From: Larix sibirica
Taxonomy: Eukaryota; Streptophyta; Pinopsida; Pinales; Pinaceae
Reading direction: 5' to 3'
Assembly (NCBI GenBank): GCA_004151065.3
Contig: NWUY0300061922.1
Coordinates: 1 to 20,709 of the forward strand
DNA length: 20,709 nt
Shown: piece by piece, positions 1 to 10,362 of the stretch
How the letters are laid out: each line of letters begins with the position of its first letter
Numbering within the stretch: position 1 is the stretch's first letter
Program-made: the position numbers and the translations under genes
Notes under the pieces: model-generated
What the model saw: the letters and a program-made list of their open reading frames with translations, nothing else
Database searches by the model: none
What the model was told of the DNA's origin: nothing

Positions 1-2080
1 CGCACACTCTCTTCATCGATGATGTACTCATGTTTGGCAATGGCACTATATTAAATCTCAAAGATTTTGAGTCATTGTTAGCTATGTACCAGAAGGAAAC
101 AGGAATGATGATAAACTCCGAAAAATCAATTTTGGCTCATAATGAATTCCCTGAGGATCTATTGCAGGCTGCAAAAGAGGTTTTATCCTTTCATACAGCT
201 CCTCTTTCAAAAGGTGTGAAATATCTAGGCTTCTCTCTCAAGCCAAATTACTATTCCTATCAAGATTGGATTTGGATCTATAAGAAAGTAGAGACTCGGA
301 TCTCTTTATAGACAAATAGATTTATGTCTAGAGGAGGCAGATTGGTTCTTCTGAAAGCAGTCTTACAGAGTATCCTAGTTTGCTGGGCTTCAATTGCATA
401 TATTCCCAAAGGAGTTCTGAAAAAAATAGAAAAAAATGCTTCTCCTTTCTTTGGACTGCCAGCAAACATACAGAGGGAATTCCATTAGTGCGATGGACTT
501 CTCTAACTCTCCCAAAAAATCTTGGAGGATGGGGCATAAAAAATCCTGATTTGTTCTGCAAATCTTTAGCAGCCAAGATGCTTTGGAGATTGACCAATGC
601 CCAAACTCGCTGTGGCAAAGGGTTATGAGATCCAAATATTGCAATAATCCCCCAATCGACGAATGGTTTCGGAACCATTCCAAATCCTACCAAAAACAGG
701 TCTATAGGATGGAAAGCATGTGTACTTTATTTTCCCATGATAGGAAATTGGACAGCATGGAAGATCAGTGATGGCAGGAAGGTAAGAATAGGTGCGGATC
801 CGTGGGTAGGAGCGGGAGAAAGTTATCGTTTGTCAGATGAATTAAAAGATAAGTTGAGAACGCAAAATATTTTGGTGTTAGCTGACGCCCAAGCACAACA
901 TCCTCAACAGAGGGGTAGAAGTGGATGGAAAACTTCACAGGAATTGGCTCTGTCTAGCGAATCAGCAGGGGAATGGAACAATTTTATAAGTAAACTAGTG
1001 ACCAGCTTCGTGCATTTGGAAGATGGAAAGCAAGATATTTTAATCTGGACAAAGAATGGAGTGGACGGGGATTTCTCGGCCAAGCTTGGTTATGAAGCAG
1101 AAAGCCAAGATTCTTTTCAAGGAGAGAAAAGATGGTGGTGGAGCATCTTATGGAAAATTCACAGTCCTTTGAAATCTATTCTGACTCTCTGGTTGTCCCT
1201 GAATGACAAAATTCTAACATGGGAAAATTTAAAGAAAAGAGGATTTCAGGGACCTAGCATTTGTGTCTTATGTAATTCCCATGAAGAACAGTCTTCTCAC
1301 TTGTTCAGCTCGTGCCCTTATGTAGGAGAAGTTTGGGACAAAGCCACAAAGAAACTCTCCAATTCCAGGATCGCGCAAAGGGAAGCATCTTTGGAGCAGT
1401 GAACCCAAGAATGGTGGCAGACATATGGGGTACATAACTATGAAGCATTTCTAGCTCTTTTTGTTTATAGTATTTGGGAAGCGTGAAATCAAGCTATTTT
1501 CAAGAACAGAAGTATCCCATCAGACATTACTGCTACCATCCTTTTGCAGAAAGTTCACGAACACAAAACTTCTGATAAATCTAAAAAGCAGAGAGTAATT
1601 TCAGCCCCAACCATTAATAAAAATGAGCCATGGGATTTCTTTGACGGAGCCATCCAAGGGATTCCAGCTCTAGGAGACGCGGGAGGAGTTTTATACTTGC
1701 CAGATTCGTCTAAAATTTGCATTAAATTTGCACCTAGGAGGGCCACTAACAGCAAAGTAGAGTTATCCGCACTATGGGCAATTCTCAAGACTGCTCAAAG
1801 GAAGAATGTACTAAGGATTCAGCTCTATGGGGACTCCAAAATGGTGATAGATTGGGCAGATGGCAAGTCTCAAATTAAAGCTCCTCAGCTACAATATCTT
1901 TTAACAGAAATTAAATATGTGATGACCTCCTTTGAATTGGTCTCCTTCACTCATATCTACAGAGAACTCAATGAAGAAGCAGATATTTTATCCAAGATGG
2001 CTTTGGCTTTACAACCTGGGGTTCTCGAAGAGGAGGAGTTCAGAGATGGACAATTAATGGAGTATTTCACAGTGGTCTAA
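1..2080 (+). pseudogene. LINE ORF2 relic: reverse transcriptase end, zf-RVT, RNase H
   Basis: This is the 3' half of a plant non-LTR retrotransposon polyprotein whose 5' part lies outside the window. Its intact ancestor would have reverse-transcribed its own RNA at a nicked chromosomal site. Near base 18 the reverse-transcriptase active-site box reads FIDDVLMFG (usual form FADD). It is followed by the thumb region, the GGWGIKN block near 525-545, a W-rich linker (GRKVRIGADPWVG near 775-810), a zf-RVT zinc motif (CVLC...H...C near 1262-1315) and an RNase H domain. Breaks seen: TAG at 309-311 where Trp is expected; loss of one A in the A-run at 430-436; single-base shifts near 600 and 690; TGA at 1400; TGA at 1484, consistent with a CpG-decayed Arg codon. 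The frame is otherwise constant from 701 to the final stop. The copy cannot make ORF2 protein. The LINE assignment is firm; the subfamily is not known. Confidence 0.93.
1487..2080 (+). other. RNase H domain at the end of the LINE ORF2 relic, still open
   Basis: After the last premature stop the frame stays open for nearly 200 codons and holds a complete type I RNase H fold. Counting from the Met at 1544, the catalytic set is visible: Asp34 (FFDGA), Glu73 (KVELSALW), Asp97 (YGDSKMV), His137 and Asp147 (HIYRELNEEAD). In plant LINEs this domain removes the RNA strand after first-strand synthesis. Here it is only part of the broken ORF2; nothing suggests its own promoter. The ORF ends at a TAA (2078-2080). 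Confidence 0.85.
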
Positions 2081-2790
2081 GCACTTCAAATGCTCTGTCG
2101 ATGAAGTCGTTTTAGGCTGAACAGAGTTCCGCATTAATGATGGATAGTTTTTGTAAATAAACAGAGTACTGTGACTCGAACAGAATGTAAATGAACATGA
2201 TCAGTATTACATCTATGTAAGAATTTTGGGTAGCAGAAAGATATACAGAATATGAATGAAGATGTATTAAGAACATGAAGATGCATGAAGGCATTGTTGT
2301 TTTNGTATGTAACATTATGGGATTCTTGAATTTTGGAATATAAGTCCGTAGAGGACAGTTCATGATCATTCTTTATTTAGAATGATTAATATTTTCCTTA
2401 GGGAAGATATATAAAGAACAAATTCTCATGGGCTACATAATGAAACTCGATGTTTGACAATTCCTAAAATTTTGTGGGTTGAAAGAATTTGTCATATGTG
2501 TAACACTAAGAAGGTGTAGGATGAAAGGACCCTCATAAAATGTCCTATGTATGTCCATATTAAATCTCAATTTCAAAATATTTATAACAATGTCAACTGT
2601 CCGAACTTGTTAACTCAAAAAATCTATGGAGATTTAGGAAATCTTCTTCTAATCTTTACAAACACAAAACTAAAATTTTAAGCAAACCAATTAATTCCTC
2701 ACCGTTTTACTTAAGGTTTGAGACACCAAAGTTGCTCTTAATGGACTGCAACAATCATCACCGTCATTAATTAAAATCTTATCTCCCTTT
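2081..2790 (+). other. LINE 3' trailer and AT-rich DNA, no gene
   Basis: The first 200-300 bases are probably the 3' untranslated region of the LINE at 1-2080, but no clean A-tail or target-site duplication can be picked out. The rest is AT-rich with no coding signal. A single N lies at 2304. Confidence 0.5.
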
Positions 2791-3308
2791 TTTAAATTAT
2801 TCTTAACATTAAAATTTGATATGCTTAGTTCCCTTTGTAAAGACTTCTTCTTGTTGAGTGGGAAGTGGAGGTTCACGCCTTCATGGACATTTACAAAAGA
2901 AAACAAATGGAAGTCAATGAGCAGGGGTGGGCTCTTCAAATGTAGGTTGATTAGTGAATGTTCCATCTTGGGCTTCCTTTGGAAATGAAATTAGTCCATA
3001 TTAGATTACTTAATTTGTTGGGTGATCCCTCTCGTCATATCCAATCCATTTTAAATTATTCTTAACATTAAAATTTGATATGCTTAGTTCCCTTTGTAAA
3101 GACGACTTCTTGTTGAGTGGGAAGTGGAGGTTGACGCTTTCATGGGCATTTACAAAAGAAAACAAATGGAAGTCAATGAGTAGGCGTGGGCTCTTCAAAG
3201 GTAAGTTGATTAGGTAATGTCCCATCTTGAGCTTCCTTTGGAAACGAAATTAGTCCCTATTATAGATGACTTAGTTTGTTGAGTGTTCCCTCTCGTCATA
3301 TCCAATCA
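2791..3308. repeat. 259-bp tandem duplication, two copies
   Basis: Copy 1 is 2791-3049 and copy 2 is 3050-3308. They are head to tail with no spacer and differ by scattered substitutions and small indels (by eye roughly 90% identical). Each starts with TTTAAATTATTCTTAACATT and ends near GTCATATCCAATC. Each gives a matching minus-strand open frame of 70-90 codons with no recognisable domain; these look like by-products of the duplication, not genes. Confidence 0.9.
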
Positions 3309-4194
3309 ATGACCTTTATGGGTATTAAGGAATTACAATTCCCCTAATTCTATAATTAAATAAAAATGTAGGTAACTTCATACATATTACTGTCATAGAA
3401 AAAAGGATACCAATGATGAAAGTTAATATAACACTCTACACCCATCAAAATTGAAGCACACTCTTAGCCCAAATTCTAATAATTATATTTTGATAAATAT
3501 TTTGTTACATAATACATTTATTTAAACAATATGTAAAATAATATATTTATCCTAATATAATAACATTATTTAGAAAATATTATTTTTATTTTTATTTTTA
3601 TTTTAAATATTTCATTTTAACCTCTTCCTATATTTTTTAATGTTAAAACGTTTCAAAATTTGATTGCAACACTTTTTATTACTAAAACTAACTTCTTTTT
3701 CTCTATTCCTTCTTTCCCATTTGACTATTTATGAAATAGGTTATTATCTATCCTGAGATCAAATAAGTCCCTATGTTAGCTGTCTAAAGTTATGTCTCTT
3801 TATGTGATCATCCACCCATTTTTTTTTTAAAGTTAGTGGTCCCATGAGATCTAGCGTTATCTAGCTCTGTCAACTTTAAACATAACAGTGCTTCCTTCTT
3901 TCCCAAGTTTCATTGACTTAGTGTTATCTCTTAAACATTAATATTAAGCTCAAATTAAATACCTCGAAAACCCAAAAAGCTTGCATTATTTTCATATATG
4001 AAAATAATTTGTTATTAAAGCTTGTATGTGAATGCATCGAGCCACTTTTTTGGATTTTGTTATGCATCTCTATTATATAGTTCTTAGTTGAATTTGATGG
4101 AAGTGGGTTTGAACTATGTATCCATAACTACTTAGTCGTTCTCTTTTAATGATTGATTTCATCACTACTTCGTAAAGTGGACCATGCAACTTGC
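3309..4194. other. AT-rich intergenic DNA, nothing recognised
   Basis: Long A/T stretches (for example 3480-3630), no open frame of note and no RNA gene seen on either strand. Confidence 0.5.
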
Positions 4195-4345
4195 AAGCAT
4201 GTGTGGTTGTGTATGTACAATAAATATTTTTTTTATTTCCAAGCATGTGTGGTTGGGTTTCTACAATAAATCAATGTATTTTCATTTTTATTTCCAAGCA
4301 TGTGTGGTAGGGTATCTACAATAAATAAATGTATTTTCATTTGAT
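4195..4345. repeat. Minisatellite, three units of about 46-55 bp
   Basis: Units start with AAGCATGTGTGGT at 4195, 4241 and 4296. Each continues through CTACAATAAAT (GTACAATAAAT in the first) into a T-rich tail. Units 2 and 3 are closer to each other than to unit 1, which lacks part of the tail. Confidence 0.85.
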
Positions 4346-4990
4346 TGAGTGGTATGGTAGAATAATTAAATATGTATTATGTATTGTTATTATGTTTATA
4401 CAATAATAGAGAAAGATATGTAGTTTTAAGTTTGTTAGTTTTCTCGACTAAAAAGTTTTTAGATAAATCTTTTGTATAAAATGTAAGTGTAGGATTGTTT
4501 CTTTGTTTTATGATTTTTGTTAGTATATTTTTTCCTACAAAAGTTTATTAAATTTATTATATATTTATTGAGATTTTTTGGTGGAAAATATTTATGATTT
4601 TCTTAAATCTATTTTTATTATTTTGCTTGTCTTATAGTGTGTTTTCTTCATTGCTTCTTATGTGTTTAAATCTTCCAAAAGTATTTTAGCATCTTCTTGA
4701 TTTTTGTCTTTACTTCTTTATTTCGTATGTCAGCATCTATGGCAATTATGTTGATTTCTACTTCCATTTCAAGGGTAGTGTTATAGGGTTTTCTATGTAT
4801 CCTTGGTCTTGTCGTTTTGACATTTTCTCTTATTCAAGGACACATGTTGGGTGTAACTTAGGCCATGTTTTTTTTCTTCTAGTGTTTTTTAGTTCAAGAA
4901 ACTTAACATCACTTTGATTGTAGCATCATTTTTGTCAAAGAATTATCCTTGATGTTATTCGATATTCTTTTAATGTTTGAAAGGGGAGGG
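4346..4990. other. AT-rich DNA next to a gag relic, no gene
   Basis: T-rich on the plus strand. The low-quality continuation of the minus-strand gag-like relic may run into 4800-4990, but stops in all frames prevent a firm call. Confidence 0.35.
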
Positions 4991-5911
4991 CTCTTTGTCT
5001 AGATAAGATCGGCATTCTTTTCCAAGTCATATCTCCATCATTCAAAATGATTTTCCATGTTAGATTTCATGTACCATTAGAGTGTTGCTCCTCTTATTGA
5101 TACCTTAAATTGGCCTCCTTTCCTTTTGTTGTTTGTTTCGTCATAAGCATTCCATGTTCCCTCCAAAGTGAACAAAGGGTCATCTTTGTTTAAGCTACCA
5201 TAAAATGTGAGCATCCTTGACAAGTTAATGGCTCTAACAACTCTTAGCTTTGACAAGTCAATTGGAGTGTTGCTCCTCTTATTGATCCCTTAAACTGGTC
5301 CCCCTTCTTTTTGTGGTTGTTTCTCCATATGCATTCCATGTTTCCTCCAAAGCGAACAAAGGGTCATCTTTGTCTGAGCTACAATAAAATGTGAGCATCC
5401 TTGACAAATCAATGGCTCTAATAACTCTTAACATTATTTTGGATTCTTCTTCTTCCACATTGGTGTCATCACTATGTCCTTTGTAATCTTAGTATTAGTA
5501 ATGATGAGTGTGCCTTTGATAGTCATTGCAATAATGTGATTCTTCGTTACGGTCACCCCTATAAGTATATCTATTTGATTTACGAGGGATTCTTCTTTTT
5601 ATTTCTTATTTGCTTCATTGCTCCTAGTTATCTTGTTGGTAGTCTAGGCCTTTTTTCTCAAGTGATGTGTTCCCTGGTCTTCTAATCCCAATTTAGATGT
5701 CCTAGGTTCATTGTCAGGGGGTGTCACTCTATTGACCAAGGGAAAATGCATGAGAGGTTGGTTTTGCACCAATTGTGCTTCTTCCTCATTTTGAGTGTTT
5801 TCTTCAAGTTCAAAGTGTTATTTTCACTCTAGATGGGTTTTGATTAACCACTTTAACAACATCTTTGAAGGTGTATTGATATCTACTCGTTAGGAGGCAT
5901 TAAGGCTCAGT
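4990..5911 (-). pseudogene. Decayed gag-like relic of an LTR retrotransposon
   Basis: Reading the minus strand from 5911 downward gives consecutive blocks of plausible coding sequence in shifting frames. A roughly 55-codon open block at 5648-5815 is followed by an acidic stretch. Next comes a block near 5300-5430 with the spacing FYxSxxKDDPLFxLExxWNAYxxT. Near 5068-5100 is RGATL, then a stop (5077-5079), then WYMK. Retrotransposon gag capsid regions show this order: F-x-G...DP..F, then (L/I)+G.A..WY. Several stops and at least three frameshifts show it is dead. No zinc knuckle, protease, LTR or primer-binding site was found, so the superfamily is open. The call rests on pattern similarity; a translated search would settle it. 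Confidence 0.55.
5081..5432. repeat. Tandem duplication inside the gag relic, about 185-bp period
   Basis: Copy 1 is about 5081-5249 and copy 2 about 5266-5432, joined by a 16-bp linker. Both begin AGTGTTGCTCCTCTTATTGA and end near GGCTCTAA(C/T)AACTCTTA. The duplicated segment is the block coding the FY...DDPLF...WNAY motif, so the ancestral reading frame now meets this motif twice. A small indel between the copies shifts the frame after the second Thr-rich stretch. Confidence 0.85.
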
Positions 5912-7450
5912 TTTAATGGTGTAGTTCTTTATGCATGGATTTTTTTAGTTTCCACATAGTGCTCTCATCACATTGTCTCTTCTAGAGGACCAATTATGGA
6001 CAAATAGTTATAGAGTCATACATGTGTTGTTATCTTTAGCACAACTTGTAAATACCCAAAATACTCACAAAGACTCTTGTTCTCATAAAAGTATTGAAAG
6101 CAATTGTATGAACTTAGTTGGTATAATAAAAATGAAAGAAACTATGTGATTTCTAATAGAATGCCCTCCAAAATATGGAGTCTAAATGGAGCTTAGGCAA
6201 TCTTTTATCCAAAACAACCCTCTTTTCAACAAAGATCTAGGTATCATATTTTGTAGAAATTTGGGTGCCCTATATAGTTTCATGGATCAATGTTCCAAGG
6301 GCATAGGTAGTCCATGCCTCAAGGGTTTTGAAGGTATTCAAATTGACACCAAACTTTGAAACTTTCATAAACAACCTAAAACTGTGTCTTATTTTAGTTA
6401 TTAACCTCGCCAAATTTTGACAAAAATGATGTTTTATTGACCATTCTAGATAAAGGCTATACTATGTTGAAAGAGACAAAGACCTCTCCACACACAATTG
6501 TCAATAGCAAGCACTTAATAGTCCTTTAAATACAATCTTTGGTAACCTTTGGTGTACAATTGTACCTTGCATGCATCTAATTATCGTGAACCATTTATAT
6601 TAATAGTAAATTCCCAAACTTATGGCATAAACCAAGAAACATTTAAATCCTTTCAACTCACAAGCCAACACCACATTCTCTAATGTCAACTAGTGCTCCT
6701 CGTTATCATCCATTGGCATCAACTAAATACTAGCTAAAATGATATATCCTTGTTGGAATCCAACAAATAGAAAACATTTGCATTTTGAACAATCCATTGT
6801 TCATATTACAATTTTGGCTCTCTAGGTTAATTGGAGACCCCAATCACACCTCTGAGAAGATGAAATTGCAATTTCTTTACGATGAAATCATAAGCTCTAA
6901 ACTCTAGTTAAAAAAAGAACCAAAAATGCATTTGAAAAGTGAAAATGACACTTTAATGTGGGGTGTTTTAGTTAGCATTTAGCCCACGCCCCATCAATTC
7001 CCTTCACAACATCAAATTATGAACCCTTGATGTGTAAATCACACAAACCAATGACTAAAGCATCTAATGAAGCTCGTTAACATATGCAACATCATTGTTT
7101 TCTTTAGAGACCAACATAATCTAAAACAAAATAAAAAAACTTATGCCCTTTGACAACAGTGGTATAATGTGGTATAAGCACATTATGTTTGCTATGATTA
7201 GCCAAAAAATGTGGAAGTCACCCAATAAGCATGAGAAGCATTCCAAACCCCAAAATCTCCACCTAATTCAAGTTAAAGCCACCACAAGTAATCGATGACA
7301 ACCGTTGGTTTGACAATGAACTCCCACTTCTAAAACAACTTTGTAATATTCCTTCCTACAGTACCATCTCCTTATTTCCTAGTCCCTTTTTCCATTATCA
7401 CCACTTTCCCTCTTCAAAAGCTAAACAACCAAAGAATAGATCAATTTGAC
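5912..7450. other. Intergenic DNA without recognisable genes
   Basis: About 1.5 kb with no open frame above about 60 codons. No tRNA and no clear LTR ends were seen. Part of it could be the 5' leader or LTR of the gag-bearing element to its left, but no TG...CA terminus or tRNA-Met primer-binding site was found. Confidence 0.4.
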
Positions 7451-7579
7451 AATAAACCCCTACTTTAATGACTCCACACAATCTCCTTCCCTCATCATAC
7501 ACATATATATTCTCTAATAAGCCCCTACTTTAATGACTCCACGCAATCTCCTCCCTCATCATACACATATATATTCTCT
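7451..7579. repeat. 65-bp tandem duplication
   Basis: Copies at 7451-7515 and 7516-7579, both starting AATAA(A/G)CCCCTACTTTAATG and ending in ACACATATATATTCTCT. They differ by two substitutions and one missing base, so the duplication is relatively recent. A third copy appears to begin with AAT at 7580 but is lost at once. Confidence 0.92.
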
Positions 7580-7590
7580 AATCCCATCTT

Positions 7591-7622
<32 letters not shown>
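7591..7622. repeat. Compound microsatellite (CA)10(TA)6
   Basis: An uninterrupted run of ten CA units passes directly into six TA units, just downstream of the 65-bp tandem repeat. Confidence 0.95.
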
Positions 7623-7780
7623 AGTCAAATGTTCAACCTCCACATATTGGCTTTGATTTTAGTTCTCTAGGCAATCATCAATTACTCAATTGTTATTTGA
7701 AGGGTCATATACCATTCAAAGAATCCAAGGCCCTCCTACTACATTGAGGCCAAAACACCTTGTTGCAAACCCCAACTATG

Positions 7781-7910
7781 ACATTTGAATTAAAACTAAT
7801 AACACTTGAACTTGAACCTAAGACCTTCCAAATCCCCCAAAATTTGAAAATTATAACATTTAAATTAAAACTAATAACAATTGAACTTGAACCTAAGACC
7901 TTCCAAATCC
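7781..7910. repeat. 75-bp period tandem duplication
   Basis: Two copies start at 7781 and 7856 (ACATTT(G/A)AATTAAAACTAA). Both end in AAGACCTTCCAAATCC. The open frames across both strands here follow from the repeat and carry no domain. Confidence 0.88.
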
Positions 7911-8037
7911 TCAAAGATATGAAAGAAAATAGCTTTACTAATCCAACTACAATCCTAAACCCCTGGTCTTAACATTCCCCAATGCTTTTTAAATACCAAT
8001 ATGATATCCCTCCTCTTTAGGTTCTATGACACACATT

Positions 8038-8376
8038 ACAAGTAAGATGGACAATTTTTTTTGGACAATTGTACAAAGTTGAGTAGCTGGGGAAATATTT
8101 GGCACAATGGTACAAAGTTGAAAAGCACATCGCAAGCGGTGAAGTTTTTTAGTATGCTAGTACAAGGTTTAAAAGCATGTTGTCTCTTGCTCATTCGGTA
8201 GGGTTTTGTTTGATACATTGGTGTACAAAAATGAAAATAATGCTTTGTACATATTATCGTACAACGTGGAAAGCACATATTATTCTGTAAATGGTTTTTT
8301 CATGATTTTACAAACTTGAAAAACACGTTACCACGAGTAAGATTTTTTTGTATTTTCGTTCAGAGGTTGAAAAGGA
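8038..8376. repeat. Degenerate tandem array, period about 40-60 bp
   Basis: A motif like (G)TACAAAGTTGAAAAGCACA recurs at about 8071, 8110, 8160, 8223, 8259 and 8309, with a worn copy near 8360. Each is usually preceded by a T-run and a CATTGG-like stretch. Spacing is irregular (39, 50, 63, 36 and 50 bp) and the units have diverged, so this is an old minisatellite. The minus-strand open frame across it is a by-product. Confidence 0.6.
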
Positions 8377-8855
8377 TGCCTGTTTATTCTTCTCGTGATA
8401 GTTAAAATTTTCCATAAACGATAATGAATTTCAACACCCCTCAAATCTCTACAATTAAATAAAAATTAAAAGTCCACTTCGTCTAATAATCAATACACAC
8501 CAATCTTAATGCAAAGACTGGAGGTCGGAACGATATTCCTTTTATAAAGTTCAATCATATATTTATATATATTTTTAAAGTAAATTGAGCTTTTCCTTTT
8601 TTCTAAATTAATCATATATTCTATTTTGACCTTATTACTTTTCTTTTTCCATTCCGCATTTCGAAAATTTATACATATATTCTATTTTAGTCCATCACTT
8701 TCTTATTTTCCATTTTTACTTTTCCCAGTACCATTAACTGGCTTTAATAACTTATTACTCATTCATAGGATTTGCTGGCAAATCCTCCTTGAACGTCCTT
8801 CATGTTTGTCAATGGATGTCCAGAATTTTAGACTTAAAAGAGGTTTCAAAACAAC

Positions 8856-8899
8856 TCATATTTATTCATATTTTCTGTCATATTTATTCATATTTTCTG
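8856..8899. repeat. 22-bp perfect direct duplication
   Basis: 8856-8877 and 8878-8899 are identical 22-mers beginning TCATATTTATTC. They lie directly against the start of the LINE RNase H remnant, and the last bases of the second copy form part of its HIF codons. Confidence 0.95.
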
Positions 8900-9023
8900 G
8901 GAATTCAATAAGGAGGCTGATCGGCTAGCAAAGCTGGCTGTTGGACAGATGGATGGTTTCCTTCACTTCGAAGAGTATGTGGATCATGTCTCTATCAATG
9001 CTGGATCTGACCATCTTTTCTAA
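8889..9023 (+). pseudogene. LINE RNase H C-terminal remnant
   Basis: An open stretch of 44 codons reads HIFWEFNKEADRLAKLA and then an acidic tail to TAA at 9021-9023. This matches the last motif of plant LINE RNase H, HI(F/Y)RE(F/L)N-EAD, with the catalytic Asp kept and the Arg changed to Trp (CGG to TGG, a CpG-type change). Upstream, 8750-8855 may hold a worn continuation (a WQILLE stretch), but the reverse transcriptase and the other three catalytic residues are missing. It is a separate copy from the LINEs at either end of the window. Confidence 0.8.
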
Positions 9024-10295
9024 ATTGGGCCTGTTTTGTGCAATGGTATAAGTAGGGCTATTTTCCGGGTAATGTAGTATGTTATCTTCTGTTCCTTTTT
9101 TTGGGATAGACACACTTGAGGCATGTGGTTCTTCAACATTTACTTGAGATTGTATATCTAAAAACTCTGAACTTATTGGATTTTTGTCTTGTATCAGCAA
9201 ACTCTATAACAGTCAACACATTATGTAAACTCTTATGTAAATTTGATTCCTTAAGAATAACCAGTTTTTTTTTTTCGAAATATTAATATTAAGTTAATTA
9301 AACCTAACTAAAAAGTTATTTAATTAAAAAACTTCTCTTTAATGTTCCACCAGCTAAATCCACGAAGTTTAGGGTTTAGGTACACAAGATTACAATGACA
9401 GCAAAAGCACATATCTCCTTTTTTTTCATTAAATATTATGACCACCCACGCTTATTATTTTATATGTAATTTTTAAAGCATAAATGTAGACCCTGCAACA
9501 ACGTGCAACTGGCAGGCAGGAATGTGCGATTCCCCATCTCTTTGCCGACAAAAAAATATTCTCATCACCTTGCAATTTTAAAAGTAAGCACTCTTTTTAT
9601 ATCAATAACAAACTATATTTAGCGTCATCTTGATAATTAAATATGATTTCAAGATGTATAGATTTAATACCCATGTTGAGGGAATCAAAGGTCACATTAT
9701 ATCAATAATTTTTATATAACCTAAACAAGTATAGATTATAATACCCATTTTTCAAATGACAGAGCGAATCAAGGGGCCATAATGATCCACCTAATAAAGC
9801 TAAATCAAGAAGATTACTCAGAACAAAACTCATTACCATTATTACAAAAGAATCGGAATTAATTACATACATATTAACATGCCTTTTATCCATTTTATTG
9901 CAGCGCTCAAAGACTTGTCTGTGAGCACACCGAAGGAGAAGAAGTGAGTCCACAGGAAAGATCTGATTCCTGCTTTATGTAAAGGATTCTCACTTCCCTA
10001 ATCAAACAAAATATAAATCTAGCATCATCTGGCTGTGATGATCGAGTCCATCATACTAATAATTTCATTGAAAATAAAATTAAAATAAAAACCACCTGAT
10101 ACCTCACTAGTACATTTCACTATTACAGAGTATTACACATGAAATATCCTTCATGGTACTCAAGCTGCTGCTGCAAATAGTTGCTGTCTGTATTCAACAC
10201 TGAAGGTCTTTGGCTATGATCCGCAATAACTGCACCTCCAAATCTCTTGTCAGATTGGCGCATATTTCATCACAATAGAAAAGAATAGACTAATT
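9024..10295. other. LINE 3' trailer, AT-rich DNA and downstream flank of the FLA gene
   Basis: 9024 to about 9260 is probably the untranslated tail of the RNase H remnant; the T9 run near 9267 is not a tail in the right orientation. 9260-9990 is AT-rich with nothing recognised. 10123-10263 on the minus strand has an unexplained 46-codon open frame discussed among the findings. Confidence 0.45.
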
Positions 10296-10301
10296 TTTAT
10301 T
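10296..10301 (-). terminator. Polyadenylation signal AATAAA for the FLA gene
   Basis: AATAAA lies on the minus strand about 60 bases into the putative last (untranslated) exon that starts at 10362. It is the first perfect AATAAA downstream of the FLA stop codon within the predicted transcript. Confidence 0.5.
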
Positions 10302-10362
10302 TACGTGCTTGGGACAAAGACGTAAATAATCCCAGCCATGGTAAGGATTTTGCTTAAGACAC

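Noticed and set aside
2691-3225. Paired minus-strand frames of 91 and 71 codons
   Set aside because: Both arise from the two copies of the 259-bp repeat. Similarity between them reflects duplication, not selection.
7591-7622. CRISPR-like or regulatory repeat
   Set aside because: It is a plain dinucleotide microsatellite in a plant genome.
8626-8928. 100-codon plus-strand open frame before the RNase H remnant
   Set aside because: Phe/Leu-rich translation of T-rich DNA. Only a short part near 8770-8855 might be LINE-derived, and the real RNase H motif is in another frame.
10301-10362. Use of 10362 as the start of the coding exon that follows the 11602 donor
   Set aside because: It is in phase but gives a tail without the Cys...Cys-Gln pattern. 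The acceptor at 10553 fits better, and 10363 is explained by a 3'-UTR intron.
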